A DNA stretch of 64,000 bases from Vitrella brassicaformis. Its lineage: Eukaryota > Sar > Vitrellaceae. A program made the position numbers and the translations under genes. Numbering within the stretch: position 1 is the stretch's first letter; each line of letters opens with the position of its first letter. Of the stretch, positions 48,402 through 60,521 are shown piece by piece. The stretch lies in NCBI GenBank assembly GCA_001179505.1, contig CDMY01000431.1:1-64000 (forward strand). Reading direction: 5' to 3'. The notes below the pieces were generated by a model that saw only the letters and a list, made by a program, of their open reading frames with translations, was not told where the DNA came from and did not search any database.

Positions 48402-49509
48402 CCTTCCTACCATCCTGCCAACAGACATCGATGTGGGAGAGGGCGGGAGGGAGGGAGGCAGTGTAGCGGACAGGGGGAGGGAGAGAGGGGAGGGAGAGAG
48501 ACAGCTTTTTGACTGAGTGGCTCTTCCATGCCATGAGACCGATGCTATCCAGTGAGTGTAGGTCACCACTGCGGACACAGAGATCGATGAGGGGGTGTCC
48601 TCAACTGTCAAGCAGACAGAACGGTGAGACAGACAGACAGACACACAGACAGCCAAATGGGTTTTTCCTCTGCCCGTCTGCTGGCGTGTCATTGAGTGCC
48701 TCGAGTTCGTGTATGAGCAGAGACTGGTTGTTCGGTGTGTGCCGCTTTCTTGACTGCCTGCCGTCCATGACAGAGTCTGGTGATGCGGGGCGTAACTGGT
48801 GTGTATGTCCAGGTAAAGACCGTTTTTGATGTGTGGAATGGCTGATGAATACCGGGTGCGAAGTGATGACTACTCTGTATGACATTTAGTTCCATATGGT
48901 GGGTCGTGACAGTTTGACACACACAATCAGGGAGCCAAGTGAGCGGGTCATTCATCAAGAGCAATTCATCCAAAGTGAGCAGGGCGCACTGCGGCCGAAT
49001 GCTTCACTCCTGACGCGGCCTCTGAGCCCATGAGAAGGGCTCCTTCCCTCTCCTTTCTCGACCTGCGAGCTGATCGATGCGAGCCTGAGAGATGGCAGCA
49101 GGACACGATTTTGTTTTCCCTCGATACGATGAGGCCCTGCTGACCCATAAGCGGGGCGGATCCATCGTTATCGAGTGTGCACGGCCCTGCTGCGCAACAG
49201 ATCATCGCGGCACGTAGCGGCCTCTCGTCCGACGGTGAGTGGGAAGATGCGGCGATTGGATCACTCATAAGCACACCGATGAGCTGACAGTGTTTGCTGT
49301 CTGTGTGTCTGTGTGTGTCGGTGGTCTTCAGGTCTGCCTTGTCGACGGGCTGACTGATTGGTTGAGTGTGTGTGTGCGGCTGGCCGTCGACTCATACGTT
49401 TGATAGGCAAGCACTGGTTGATGCACACAACAAATGCATCAGATGCCTGCAGGCCCATCTGTCTGTGTGTGGTCCGTGGTGCAGCTGTCTGTCTGAGTGA
49501 GGGAGAGTG
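48402..49509. promoter_or_regulatory. ANK4 3' flank and ANK5 leader
   Basis: About 48402-48960 shares segments with 17.64-18.13 kb, the region downstream (minus sense) of ANK2's neighbour. About 48960-49500 is a copy of the family leader with a GGTGAGTGGG donor near 49230. Confidence 0.5.
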
Positions 49510-52196
49510 ATGTCTTGTCGTCCCGACACCGACATGGCCTCCCCTGCTATGGCGGACGGTGGCGATGGCGATGAAGGTACACTCAGCTCAGACAAATGCA
49601 GCACAGCACACACACAGCACCGTCGTGTTTGTGGATGTGTGCAGATGGGGAGTGCGCAGGTCCTGAGGAGGGCGGTGGTGCGGTGACCAATGTCGTCATG
49701 AGGCAGAGGAGCAACGCCTCCACGACAGAGCCCTCTCAGATGCCATCGCCGGTAGGCCAACAAACAAGAGCACCGCGACGGACAGACAGACACCTTCACC
49801 CACTCTCCCTTTCGTATGTGTGTGTCATTGGCTGTCCCGCCGCGGCACACGGCAGGCCATCCATCTCACGGCCAGGGTGGCGGGTGGGCCACAAGCAGCA
49901 GCAGCATCGGCAGCAGGGGAGCAGGAACCCTCATCTAGCTGTGCAGGTAGTCAATGAAGGCACAACAGCCAGCCTGACGCAGGACGCCATCATGGTCTGG
50001 GGCGTGTGTGTGTGTGTGTGTGTGAAGGTGTAGGTGTTGTGAAGCGTGCCGGCTCTCCTCTGGAGCATCGGGAGCCTAAGAGGGCCAAGGGAGACGGCCA
50101 GACACACCAACCTGCCGCCAACCTGCCCAATGGCCAACAGTCACAGGTGATTGCATGCCTCCTCTGCCCCTTACTCAGCACCACACTAAGAGATGGCATG
50201 GCTGTGTTGTGTTGTGTATGGTATGTGCAGCGTCCCCCCGCTCCCCATCCTGCTGCTGCTGGTGTTGGCGGCCATGCCCATCGCCCACCGCCACCGCCCC
50301 GTGTCGGAAAGGGCGTCAGCAGCAGTGCTGCTGGGGATCTCGGTGTTGGTGCTGGTGTCGGTGCCTCTGGTGGGCAGGGCAGCCGGCAGGTTCGACAGGA
50401 TAGAGGTCGGTCAACAAGTCACCCACCACCAACACACATATACCACCCTCCCCTATGGACGCTGTGCCACAGGTCCGTCGCTACCACCTGGCTGGAAGAG
50501 CTACGGGAACGGCGTCGACGTCCGCCTCCCTCTTGGCACCAGCGACGCCAGCAGACGGCTGTCCAAGGCCATCATCCGCCGCACCGTCACTCACCCACAG
50601 CAGGTGACGGACATGATCCAGCGGCAGGGGGCCGAGCCCAATGTGATGCCACTGCTGCGGGTGGAGGGCACCACGAGCGGCTATTTCCCTTATCCGCTGT
50701 TGTCGCTGTGCGTTGACAACCTCACTGACAACCGCCTGCCGTCCATCTGGGCAGCCGACGACGGGGGCGGTGGCACTCCCGTCGCCATGCCGACGTGGAA
50801 GACGCCCTCCCTGCAGCTCGCCGTCATGCGAAGCCTGATCCAGGGAGGCGCCGACGTCAATCGGGATGAGGGTGACCATAGGCCCATCGTGGTGGCCATC
50901 GCCTCGTGCAATCCGGCCGCATTCGACCTCCTGATGAGTCGGCCAGGTGCACACCCATTCACAGCACTCACCATACGGAACATACATCATGATGTCTGTC
51001 TGTCTGTTCCAGGCATCCAGCTGCAGGGGCGTCGCGTGGCGTTTCTGCCGCGCACATTGCCGACGGATCAGCCGAGTGAGGCTCACGAGGCCACGCTGCT
51101 GTCCTTCTACCGGCAGCCTGTCGACCAGCGTGACCCCACACTCGCGACCGAGCGGGGCCCGGGTGACGGCAATCCGCTCCATCGGGCAGCCGCGTCCTAT
51201 CCCGTCTGGTCCCAGCAGTTCATCGAGGACTACATCGACCTGCTGGTGGCCAACGGGGCCGACATCACGGCCGTGAGCAGCAGTGGATCGACGCCATTGC
51301 GCTTCGCGGCCATCACCGGCTCTCACTGTGTCGCTGCGTCTCTCTGTCGCCGTCTTCCCGCTGCCGACATCAACAGAGGGACCCAAAATAACCCCGCCTG
51401 CACGCCCCTCACCCTCGCTGCCATATCGCTTGATGACGACACACAGCGGCTGCGAGACGACAACACGGAGCAGGCCGAGAGGGATCGGGTCACCATCCGG
51501 ATCTCCAACCTCAAGACCACCATCCGTGTGCTGCTCCAGGTGGGCGCTGACATCGCCCTCATGCCCACGGCCACGGAGGAGGACCGCCGTGGTCGCCAGC
51601 TGGTGCTGCCCGAGTACGCGACAGTCCTCAACAACCTGCCCAATGATGTCATGGCTGCCATCAACGCCGCCCTCGCCCCTCAGCGGTCGCTCGCGGCCTT
51701 GCTCGCCCCCCGGCTGGCCGTCGGCCCGCAGGAGGCCCCCATCTTCGCCTGGCGCATCGCATCGTACCTCTTCGACATGGACGCCGCCACCCAGACCATC
51801 ACCGAGGCCATCGGCGTGCGGCACTCCGCTATGGCCCATCGTGTGCGTGCGTCTGTCGAGCATTTCGTCCGGTCGGCAGTGTACGAGGCCAGCAGCAACA
51901 GGGAGGTGGTGGGCGGGATGGCCGATGTGGGCGGCGAGACGGTGCGGGTGCCGCTGCAGTGCTTCGCCATCAATGCCGGACAGCAGGGGAGCGGGCAGCA
52001 CCGGCAGCTGGGTGTGCGTGAGGTGGTTCACAGGGCTCGGCTGGACGAGGCGGCCCAGCATGGCGTCGCGGGGCTGGTCAAGGGCTTCAACGAGTACCTG
52101 GGCAATGACGACTGCCAGTTCCAGTGGCAGCAGCTGGGGTGCGTCGAGAGGGGCCGGGACGGCATAGCGACCTTCAGACCGCTGCAGCTGACGTGA
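49510..52196 (+). CDS. ankyrin-repeat protein ANK5 (type 1 C-terminus)
   Basis: Seven exons with perfect phase, 738 residues: 49510..49576, 49645..49751, 49856..49946, 50028..50146, 50231..50405, 50473..50946, 51013..52196. Residues 1-186 are low-complexity (VVKRAGSPLEHREPKRAKGD, Gly-rich exon 5). From residue 187 (GPSLPPGWKSYGNGVDVRLP) come diverged ankyrin repeats: GGADVNRDEGDHRPIVVAIA, NGADITAVSSSGSTPLRFAA, LLQVGADIALMP. The C-terminal domain, shared only with ANK1 (EAPIFAWRIASYLFDMDAAT, REVVHRARLDEAAQHGVAG, CQFQWQQLGCVERG), is not one I recognise. There is no donor at the stop TGA and no RING downstream. Probably a protein-binding adaptor; partner unknown. Confidence 0.82.
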
Positions 52197-54399
52197 TATG
52201 GGCGAGCGGGGCACGTCGATTTGTGGATGGATGGATGGATGAGGGGGAGGGGCAGACGGGCGGGCAGGCTTTGATGTGTGCATGACTAGATTGCTGTCGC
52301 TGCCTCACTGGCTGCTTCCTTTGTGTGGGTGGACGGAGAAAGGGGAGGCAGACAGGCCAGCAGATGGACAGCCCGGCACTGGTCGGTGTGAGTCATTCTC
52401 ATGTGTTCACTCAGTGGCACTCAACATCCAGTCGGGTGTCACCGACGCGAATGCCGTGGTAGATGCTCACCTGCTGCCAGCCTGCCTGCCTGCCCGCCTG
52501 TGGAAGGTGGAGATGGCGGCAGGATGTTGTGAGGTGCGTTTAGTGGTGTTGACTGAATGAGTTCACCTGTTGGTCGTGCTGGTACATGGCTGTGTGCAGT
52601 GGATGACCGAACTACTGAATGACATTGCATGATGGTCTCGATTGGTCGACACGCACAAGACAGCGGCTACTCGTTTCGCTATGCGTCAAATGCCTTTCTC
52701 TCTCGAGGATGAGAGAGACGGCACACACCCTCGTGCACGGCACAGGCAGGCAGAAGCGCTCCACCACACAGCCATCCAAAGAGATATATAGATGTGGCGA
52801 GTGAGTCAATAAAGCAGCCAAAGGCAGTCACACATCGGCCTCAGCATCACATCAAAATCGGCCAGCAGCGGATCTTACCGCACCAGATGAACCCACACCC
52901 ACACCCATCAGAGCCAACGTAGACCGACTGACACCCATCAGAGCCAAGCCAGCCATTCGGTCACACATCAGCAGCAGCAGCTGTGTCTCGAAGAAACGGA
53001 TCGCCTTCAGAGATGATGACAGCCAGCACCCAGGGGATACCCTCCTGACGACACACACACATACACACACAGGGGGCAGGCAGGGCGACATTCCCTCATG
53101 GTGACAGAGGGACATGTATCGCTGCTCACCCACCAGCCATTGACTGAGGGATCCATCGGCTGCACCTCAACTGCGCCACCGTCACCTGCCGAAGCCACGA
53201 CACACACTCACACACGCGAATGAATTTGATGGATGTGGGGGCATCTGTGGTTTGTGTGGCTGCCTTTATCCACACCGACGGTGTCAGTATCATCGCCGCT
53301 GCCATCGTCTGAATCTGCACATGCCGCACACAAACAGAGAAGGCCACTGTCGTTATCTCGCAGCGCTTGAGCATCATCTTGTACTGCGCACACACCCACA
53401 CACACACTGTGCATCTCTGCTTCTGCAAATCGCAGCTGCAGACGCACCCACAAGTGCGTTGTGTGTGCACCTGATTGATCGTGGGAGTCCCTAGTCGTCC
53501 TGCGGCACTCGTTGCACCTGATTGGTCATGCAGTCTTCTCTTGCTCCATGGCCAACTGCCCGTACGTCTCTCGGTGGCCGCCGAAGCGGCCAAATATGCG
53601 TTAACACACAGACGAGAAGAGACACGATGAAGTTCCTTTAGGGCCTTCCTTTCTCCCTCACCTACGCAGCGGCGGGCTGCCGGGGGCAGGCGTGGATGAA
53701 GTAGGTGCATCGGAGATATAAGAGGGAGACAGTGATCCATCTGCACACACACACACGAGACACATACGCACGACCTGATCAGTATAGAATACTTCGACAG
53801 CTCACCTTCGATGTGCAATTGGCGGGACAATACAGTGCAGTTCAAAGTTGTCATCGGCCGATCTGCACACCACCCATCCCCGGAGAGAGAACACAAGACA
53901 AGTATCCCTTGTGTGTGTGCGTGTGTGTGTGTGTGTGTGCTGTTGGTCTGGCTATGGCTTGTGACGGTGCCGTCAACAAGCGACGTACTGTTCTCCAACA
54001 CACATAAACACACGAGATGACGTTGGTCGCCTTAGTATTCCCCTCTGGTTCGCCATGATGTTGTCCTTTTCAGCATGCCGCAACTTCATCTCCAACAGCA
54101 CATTCATCTGTGCGTCAGACATCCCCTTGCTCTTCCGCGTGTTGTCAGCCTCGAGGTCACGCTGACATGGAAGACACAGCTGCTGCGAGAATGAGAACAA
54201 GAAGCCGATCGAATATAAAATGTAGGCAGCAATTGAAGGCCTGCAGACAGACACACAGACAGACAGACAGACAGACAGGAAAGAAATCAGTCGGTCTGTT
54301 TGCACTCGCCCCACACGTTGGCGTTCGTCCACGAGGTAAGTATCCGTGTGGAGGGGGCCGCACGTGCTGGGGCGCCGTGCATGTCAGGTGGCGTCGCAC
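52197..54399. other. mosaic region, no confident gene
   Basis: Simple repeats, a short repeated unit (cacccatcagagccaa, 52905-52960) and minus-strand exon-like frames at 53.2-54.2 kb. One at about 54020-54160 is plausible ([40 protein letters not shown]) and others read KALKELHRVSSRLCVNAY and DSDDGSGDDTDTVGVDKG. I could not connect them into a gene or name a family. Confidence 0.35.
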
Positions 54400-54735
54400 C
54401 TTGAGCAGGTTTGCAGCGTCCATCGTGCCTTCTCTGGCGGCTCCTGCGCCCACGATTGTGTGAATCTCGTCGATGAACATGACAATCATCCCTTCGGCCT
54501 CCTCCACCTCCTTCAGGACCGTCTCGAGCCTCTTCTCAAACTCTCCTCGGAGCTCGGCACCTGATCGATGCGGTGCGATGCGATGCCTCCAATGAATGGC
54601 GGCAATGAATGGATGGATGGCGATGTGAGCGGCTGGCTGGCTGGACGGCTGACCTTCAATCATGGCGCCCATGTCGAGAGCTACAAGTCTCCTGTTCTTC
54701 AGGGAGTCTGGCACGTCACCCGACACAAAGTCGCC
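54400..54735 (-). pseudogene. ClpB/Hsp100 first ATPase domain fragment
   Basis: Two adjoining exons in phase. The first, ending at 54654, reads [20 protein letters not shown]. The second (54560..54400) reads [20 protein letters not shown] and then [20 protein letters not shown] with [10 protein letters not shown]. This is the stretch around Walker B of NBD1 in ClpB-type disaggregases. Walker A upstream and everything downstream (pore arm, middle domain, NBD2) are missing. Upstream it abuts a proline-rich segment that is itself repeated at 55.66-55.99 kb. It is a captured fragment rather than a working chaperone. Confidence 0.7.
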
Positions 54736-54960
54736 TCGGAACTCGGGCGAGGGGACGCACGGGCTCTCCTCCGGGCGGGACGAAAGGGGGGAAGCGGACA
54801 CCGACGACGCCGGGAGGATGGGGCTGGAAGGCGAGGCTGAATGTCCTCATCATCCTCGTGTGAGTGCCGGCGAGCGGGGAGGTCACTCGCGCGGCGCCAG
54901 TGGATCGACACACACGATCGGCGTTTGGCCTCCTTCTCGAGCCTGCATCCACACAATTAG
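54736..54960 (-). repeat. proline-rich duplicated segment, copy 1
   Basis: Encodes GARVTSPLAGTHTRM-like and [15 protein letters not shown] on the minus strand. It is nearly identical to about 55640-55990 (cctcgtgtgagtgccggc, gcggggaggtcactcgcgcg, cggcgccagtggatcgacac). Confidence 0.7.
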
Positions 54961-57162
54961 GAAACGACAGGCAGTTTGACGCAGTACTTCTCCGTGCGTG
55001 TCTTGATTGAAGAAACGGTGCGCGCTGTAATCAAAGGGGCGCAGACAGACAATGCCGTGTGGATAATACATGTAAGAAGGTTGGCGGCTTTTACTGACTT
55101 GCGGGCCCTTGGCCCGTGGCGTTGGGCAGCAGGCGTTGACGAGGTTTCCGCCTCCTCCACCTGCTTACAATTTGACAACAACAAATTGAGCTCAATGCCT
55201 ACCTGTCTGTGCGCCTCCGTGCACAAGAATCGAAAGAAGAGACTTCAGAATATAAAATGTAGACAACGATTTCCAGGCCCGACTGCCTGCAGACAGACAG
55301 GTATCTCAGTACATGTCTCTGTCCTCTTTTGAGACACAGACGACCGTCAGACGTCAACACACGCATTCCGGCGCTTGTTTTGTTTGCAAGCGCCTCCTTC
55401 TGTACTTGTCAAGTGCTGTTGGCGGCGGCAAGGGGCGTAGCTTGCTTATAGGCGGCGGCCCGAGAGCAGGCGGTGCAGGTGGCTGGACGAATGCGTGCTG
55501 TTCCTGCATTGAAAGAACAACAAAGGACCAATTGATTCATGATCTTTTCTTCATTTCCTTCCGCCCACCCGTCCGCGGAGATTCACGTAAGCGGGACCAG
55601 GCCCAGTCTGCAAGGGGAGGGGGGGAGGGGTGAAATGCATCTTCCATGCTCATCATAGATCAACAGGTCTTTCTCTCTGACCCCCGCAGATGGATATCCG
55701 TGCCTCGTTGGCGTTCGCCCACGAGGGGGAGGGGAGTTTGCGAGTGGCGGGGGCCGCACAGACTGGGGCGCCTGAGTGCCGTAGGGGGGGAGGGGACGCA
55801 CGGGCTCTCCTCCGGGCGGGACGAAAGAGGGGAAGCCAACACGGACGACGCCGGGGGGTCGCACGGGTCCCTGAGGAGTGGGGTACGCGTGGAAGGCGGG
55901 GCTGAATGTCGTCATCATCCTCGTGTGAGTGCCGGCAAGCGGGGAGGTCACTCGCGCGGCGCCAGTGGATCGACACAAGCAAAATGCATTATGACCGAAC
56001 ACATGGCCAAATGCACACGTGTGTGAAGAGATCGATGAAAGCACTGTCGTTGAAACCGTTTTTCAGCGGTACGTTGACCGAATAACCAAGGCCAGGACCC
56101 TCACCAATGTCCTGACACGCACACACGAACACACACGCACTCGTTGACGTGTGTGTTCATTTCTCTGTTGTCTGCGTGTGTGACACACACATGCACCTGT
56201 TAGTGCAGAAGAAGGCTTTCGCGACCCCCATCGCCATGGTGTTTGTCAGCCAGTACGCAGTCGTTCAGGTGGCAAAATCCTGCATGCACACAAACAGAGG
56301 GCGAGACCACGCTGGTGGAATTGCTGGTGGCTCAGCCTGTCTGTCTGCGTACATACCAAACGGTCCGTCTTTCTCCCTGTGGAGCCCTCCCAGCTAAAGG
56401 CAATGCGGGCCTTCTTGTGATTGAGGATTCGGGCGCTGTCTGAATACACACACGTGTGTTCTGAGGTCGCCCCTGCGGTATCCTATGGACGCTTCTGTCA
56501 TTCGCTCCTCTAGCTCTTTCCAATTGGCTCTTTCTCTTTGCCTACCTTTGCTGTTCAAGGATGGGCGGCAGGAGCCCCATTCCCAAGCCATTGGCTGCTG
56601 ACGTCGACCTCATCAGAGGAAAGTCACCATGATCCATATCGTTCAAGGGGCGCCAAGAAGATCTAGATTAAATCTCCAAAGTCTCGCACACTCTCTCTAT
56701 GGGCTCTCGCTGGGAATAGGCCGTGCCGATGACTCGTAGGTCCTCAAACGTCCATGAGGATCGCTGTGGCATCTGATGCTGACGCAGGAGAGGGGCCACC
56801 AATGTGGGGAAAGCTGGGCAGAAAGACGTGCAGAAAGAACGCGGAGTGGGCAAACACACAACCAGAAGTAAGATACGAGGGAGAAGTGAGAGAAACTATG
56901 AGAACGGAGAAGAACTGGCACGACCCGATTTTTAAATCCTCGCGAGACGGGAGACGGCCAAGATCGAATCTCGCCGCGAGATTCTCGCCGCAAGCTTGAA
57001 AGGTCTTTCCGGCTCTGATGCTTCCAGGGCAGTGGACATCTCTACTGTTCTGCCAGGTAGATAAAGCCACCCAGGAAGGCTGCCGTCATTGCGTGTGTCA
57101 CCAACCAACGTATAGATCCCCTAGCTCGCACGGCAAGGGGATTCCGGTCAAAAGAAGCGAAG
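54961..57162. repeat. duplicated fragments, no confident gene
   Basis: Contains the second proline-rich copy (55640-55990) and, at about 55250-55310, a copy of 54200-54260 (aatataaaatgtag, then ggcctgcagacagac or its variant). This indicates a segmental duplication of roughly 1 kb. From 56.1 to 57.1 kb I see only short open frames without family resemblance. Confidence 0.5.
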
Positions 57163-57810
57163 ATGGCCGATATGTGGCCTCGCGAGAAGTACCTCATATG
57201 GTTTCGGTGGTCGGACTCCTCGCTGTCCACCAACTGTGTGCTGCGCGGCCTCAAGACGGTAGCTGACTTGAAGGGGGTGTTGGTGAAGGAACACGCGGTG
57301 AGGAGGGGGACAGGAGAGGCGCCCAACACCCAACGCGCACACCAACGTCTGTCTTCATGTCGTCATTTGTGCCTGCAGCATCTCTACAAGATCACGAGCG
57401 AGATCGTCTTGTTCGGCCGTGCCGGTGAGCCGTCCACCGATGCCGACGACCACAAGACTCTCGACGAGTTCTTCGGCGAGCTCGGCAGAACAGAAGAGCA
57501 GCCGATTGTCATGAGGAAGCCACCGACGGTGCCCAAACTCTCGACAAGTGACTGTCTGTGAGGCCGAGAGAGGGAGACAGAGGCAGGCCGGTGGCCGGTG
57601 TATGTCTCACTCGCTGTGTGTGTCGTCCACAGAGCTCCCCGTTACTCCTCCGGAAGTCACAGGTGAGGGAGTGAGGGAGTGAGGTGACGGTGCGTTGCTT
57701 TCTATCTGGCTTCTCATTCATATGCAGTCATTGGCACAGTCGAGGAGCAGTGGAAAAGGCGGCAGCAAGCGAAAGACCCGATACCTGCGGCATTCTTTGT
57801 TCAAGACTGA
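57163..57810 (+). CDS. small unknown protein, ubiquitin-fold-like
   Basis: Four phase-consistent exons (57163..57297, 57379..57547, 57633..57662, 57728..57810), 138 residues. It starts MADMWPREKYLIWFRWSDSS and continues LRGLKTVADLKGVLVKEH, LYKITSEIVLFGRAG, KTLDEFFGELGRTEEQPIVM, ending in a basic helix (VEEQWKRRQQAKD). The order strand-LK-T-V-x-x-L-K-helix-strand loosely recalls the ubiquitin-like N-terminus of Crinkler-type proteins. I would not assign it on this evidence. Confidence 0.6.
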
Positions 57811-58879
57811 CAACTGGCTGCTCGTTACCCCGGCCGTGCGATCTGCCTGTGCTCGATGCGAACCGTTCCTGCGATGTACATATTCATGATGTACACTAAC
57901 ACACCGACTTGCCTACGTGGTCGTCAAGGCGTGTATTGTTATGTGCCTGTCGCATGTCACACAGTCAATACTTCCTGTGTGAAGCGTGATTGGTCATGGA
58001 TCATATTTCTGCCCTTCATTACCCGCCCACTGCGTGCACAGATGAGGGAGGCGATTGATTTTCTGCCTGGTCTCCCTCTGTCGTGGCTAACTGACTTAAC
58101 ATCGTCTGTTCAGTCCCCCGTTTGTCTCGCAATGCACCAATACAACCTACTAGACACACATTCGCACACACAGAAAGAGCAGAGCAGGGTGCTTGACCGC
58201 CCAGCTGCACAGCACAGCACAAGACGGCCAAATAAAGCACGTCAGTCAGTCATCAGTGACCTTCGCTCACCGCCTCAGCTCTCGCTTCCAAGGAAGTCAT
58301 TCACTCACCTGGTGGCGTCACTCAGACTCTTGCCGCCTTGCAGACAGAGGCAGTGGCCCGCCAGGTGATGGTCAATGATGCCTCTGTCTGGACGACATAT
58401 GAACAGGTGAGACATATGAACAGGACGACATATGAACAGGTGAGACACACCTGTGAGACACACCTGTGAGACACAATCCACACGGATGCGTCTCTCATGA
58501 TTATGCTAGCTGTGTGTGATCTTTGGTGTGCGTGTGTGTGCAGTCATGTGAGGATGAGCGAGGAAATGGGGCGGCTGGTGTGATGATGAATGGATGGAGC
58601 GACTCATGTACGTTTTCTGTGCGGCATGGATGGAGCGACTCATGTACGTTTTCTGTGCGGCATGGATGGATGGACTTATGTACGTTTTGTGTGCGGCGAA
58701 TGAACAAACACCGATCCATCGAGCCCATGCATGCATGCCTACTACCAAAACAATGCATCTACACAACGCTTCTCTCAGCTAGCTACAGCTCTTGTGCGTC
58801 AGCGACATGATAGTGAGCACACTGCTTCAGAAATGACCTGAGGGAGACACACATGAGGAGGGAAACCCATTTTCCCCAC
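57811..58879. repeat. intergenic with two minisatellites
   Basis: 58395-58475 holds repeats of catatgaacagg and gtgagacacacct. 58592-58697 holds three units of about 34-38 bp (ggatggagcgactcatgta, cgttttctgtgcggcat). The rest lacks exon-like sequence. Confidence 0.7.
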
Positions 58880-60485
58880 CTATGTGTGGGTTGTCGTCGT
58901 GTGTCTCAGCCCATCGTACGTGATGGTATCTGTGAAGTGTCTGGTGGCCTCTGCCTCGTTCATGCTCATCTGCACTGTCGTCGATATCTCATAACCCACA
59001 TAGTCACCCTCGCCACCACCAGCCGCAGACGAGGAGAACGACTCCTTCCTGTCCCCCTCACCCCCCTCCCCCTCTGTCAGTGTCTCGTGCTGGCGATCCT
59101 CGGTGGGTGTGTGGCTGCTGCTGCTCTCACGCCTCCTTTCCTCCTCCTTGTGTTGCTGCGGGGGTCTTGGCAGGCCGCCATTTGCGAGCGGGATCTCGGT
59201 ACATCGGACAGTGGGCAGTGAGCGGAATCGCTCCCACTCATTTGTCTTGAGGAACAAGCGACTCAGACGGACCTGCGAGAAAGCGACGGCAAAGAGAGGG
59301 TCCGTGTCTCGCTCTCTATGCTGAGTGTGGTCACCCGAATGTGAGGCGTGAATGCAGTTCCGACACTCTCGAGGAGGTTCGGCCCCATAAAGCCGACCGA
59401 TGGGCCGTGCGCGAACACCTTAGAAGTCCACTGGCCATTTGTCCCACCATTGCCGTCTCCCTCCTCTCGCCGAGGGGAGGTGTTAGGCGCACTTCCCTTT
59501 TCTGTTGTGTCTTTGGTCCATACGAGGGACTCTGGCGAGAGGCACTCGCCCATTTGCGTCTGGACGTCCGCCAGGATGGCCGCCAGCTCGGCGAAGACCG
59601 CACGCACAGGGCGGCCAGCACTGCACGGATGCATGGAGGCAGAATTGATGCAGATGCCTGTCACTTTCTTCTCTGTACCCGATGACTTTGATGACGAGAT
59701 GGTCAGAGAAGTTGATGAGTGCTGCGGCTGTGGGCGTGTCGCCGGCGGACACCAGCACAGACCGATGACGGGGCCACCAGCGAGGGAGCGACTCCTGCAA
59801 GCGAGCGACCCATCCATGCACAGCTGGGGAGGACAATGAGTGTGCGCCGCACCTGTCGCTGATTCTCAAAGAGATTGATGCCAAATTGGCCGGTGAGGAG
59901 AGACTGGTCTTCGGCAGACAGCGACTGATCGACACACACGCACAGACTTCGCCAGACAGTGCCTGTCTCTCTGACTCACGCACCTCCACGAGCAGGTGTC
60001 TGGCGTCTTTGAATGCCGCGCATTTCTTCATCGCCGGCACCAAAGCTTTCTCCACCTCCCGCAGAGAAAGCACCCCACGATTGGTCGTCCCTGCATCCAT
60101 CGGACAGACACACGATGGGTGGATGGACAGACGCCATGATGCACATGTCTCCCTGACCAGAGAAAGAGCTGGTGGTGCATGTGGAAGTGAGAAACGGCGT
60201 CCCTTGCAGATTCCGCCGCACCGCCAGCTGCCACTCCGACTTGCCCAACCCAGGCGGGCACACAATCGGGCTGTCCATCTGGTGGCTCACAGACGCGTCC
60301 ACCAATGCCTTGCTGCCGCTCTCGATGGGCGTGAAGACGGAGAGCGGCGGGAAGGTGGCCGCCTGTGCCCATGGTGGGTGGAGAAATGTGAGGATGGCGT
60401 GGGTGAGCGGCTTGAAGAGGGTGAAGGATTCCTCGTCACCGGCAGATGCCCCGCCTGTCATGCGTCGTGCATCCCTGACCGTGCA

Positions 60486-60521
<36 letters not shown>

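Noticed and set aside
58501-58810. Open frames over the minisatellite
   Set aside because: They only translate the repeat units and have no splice or family support.
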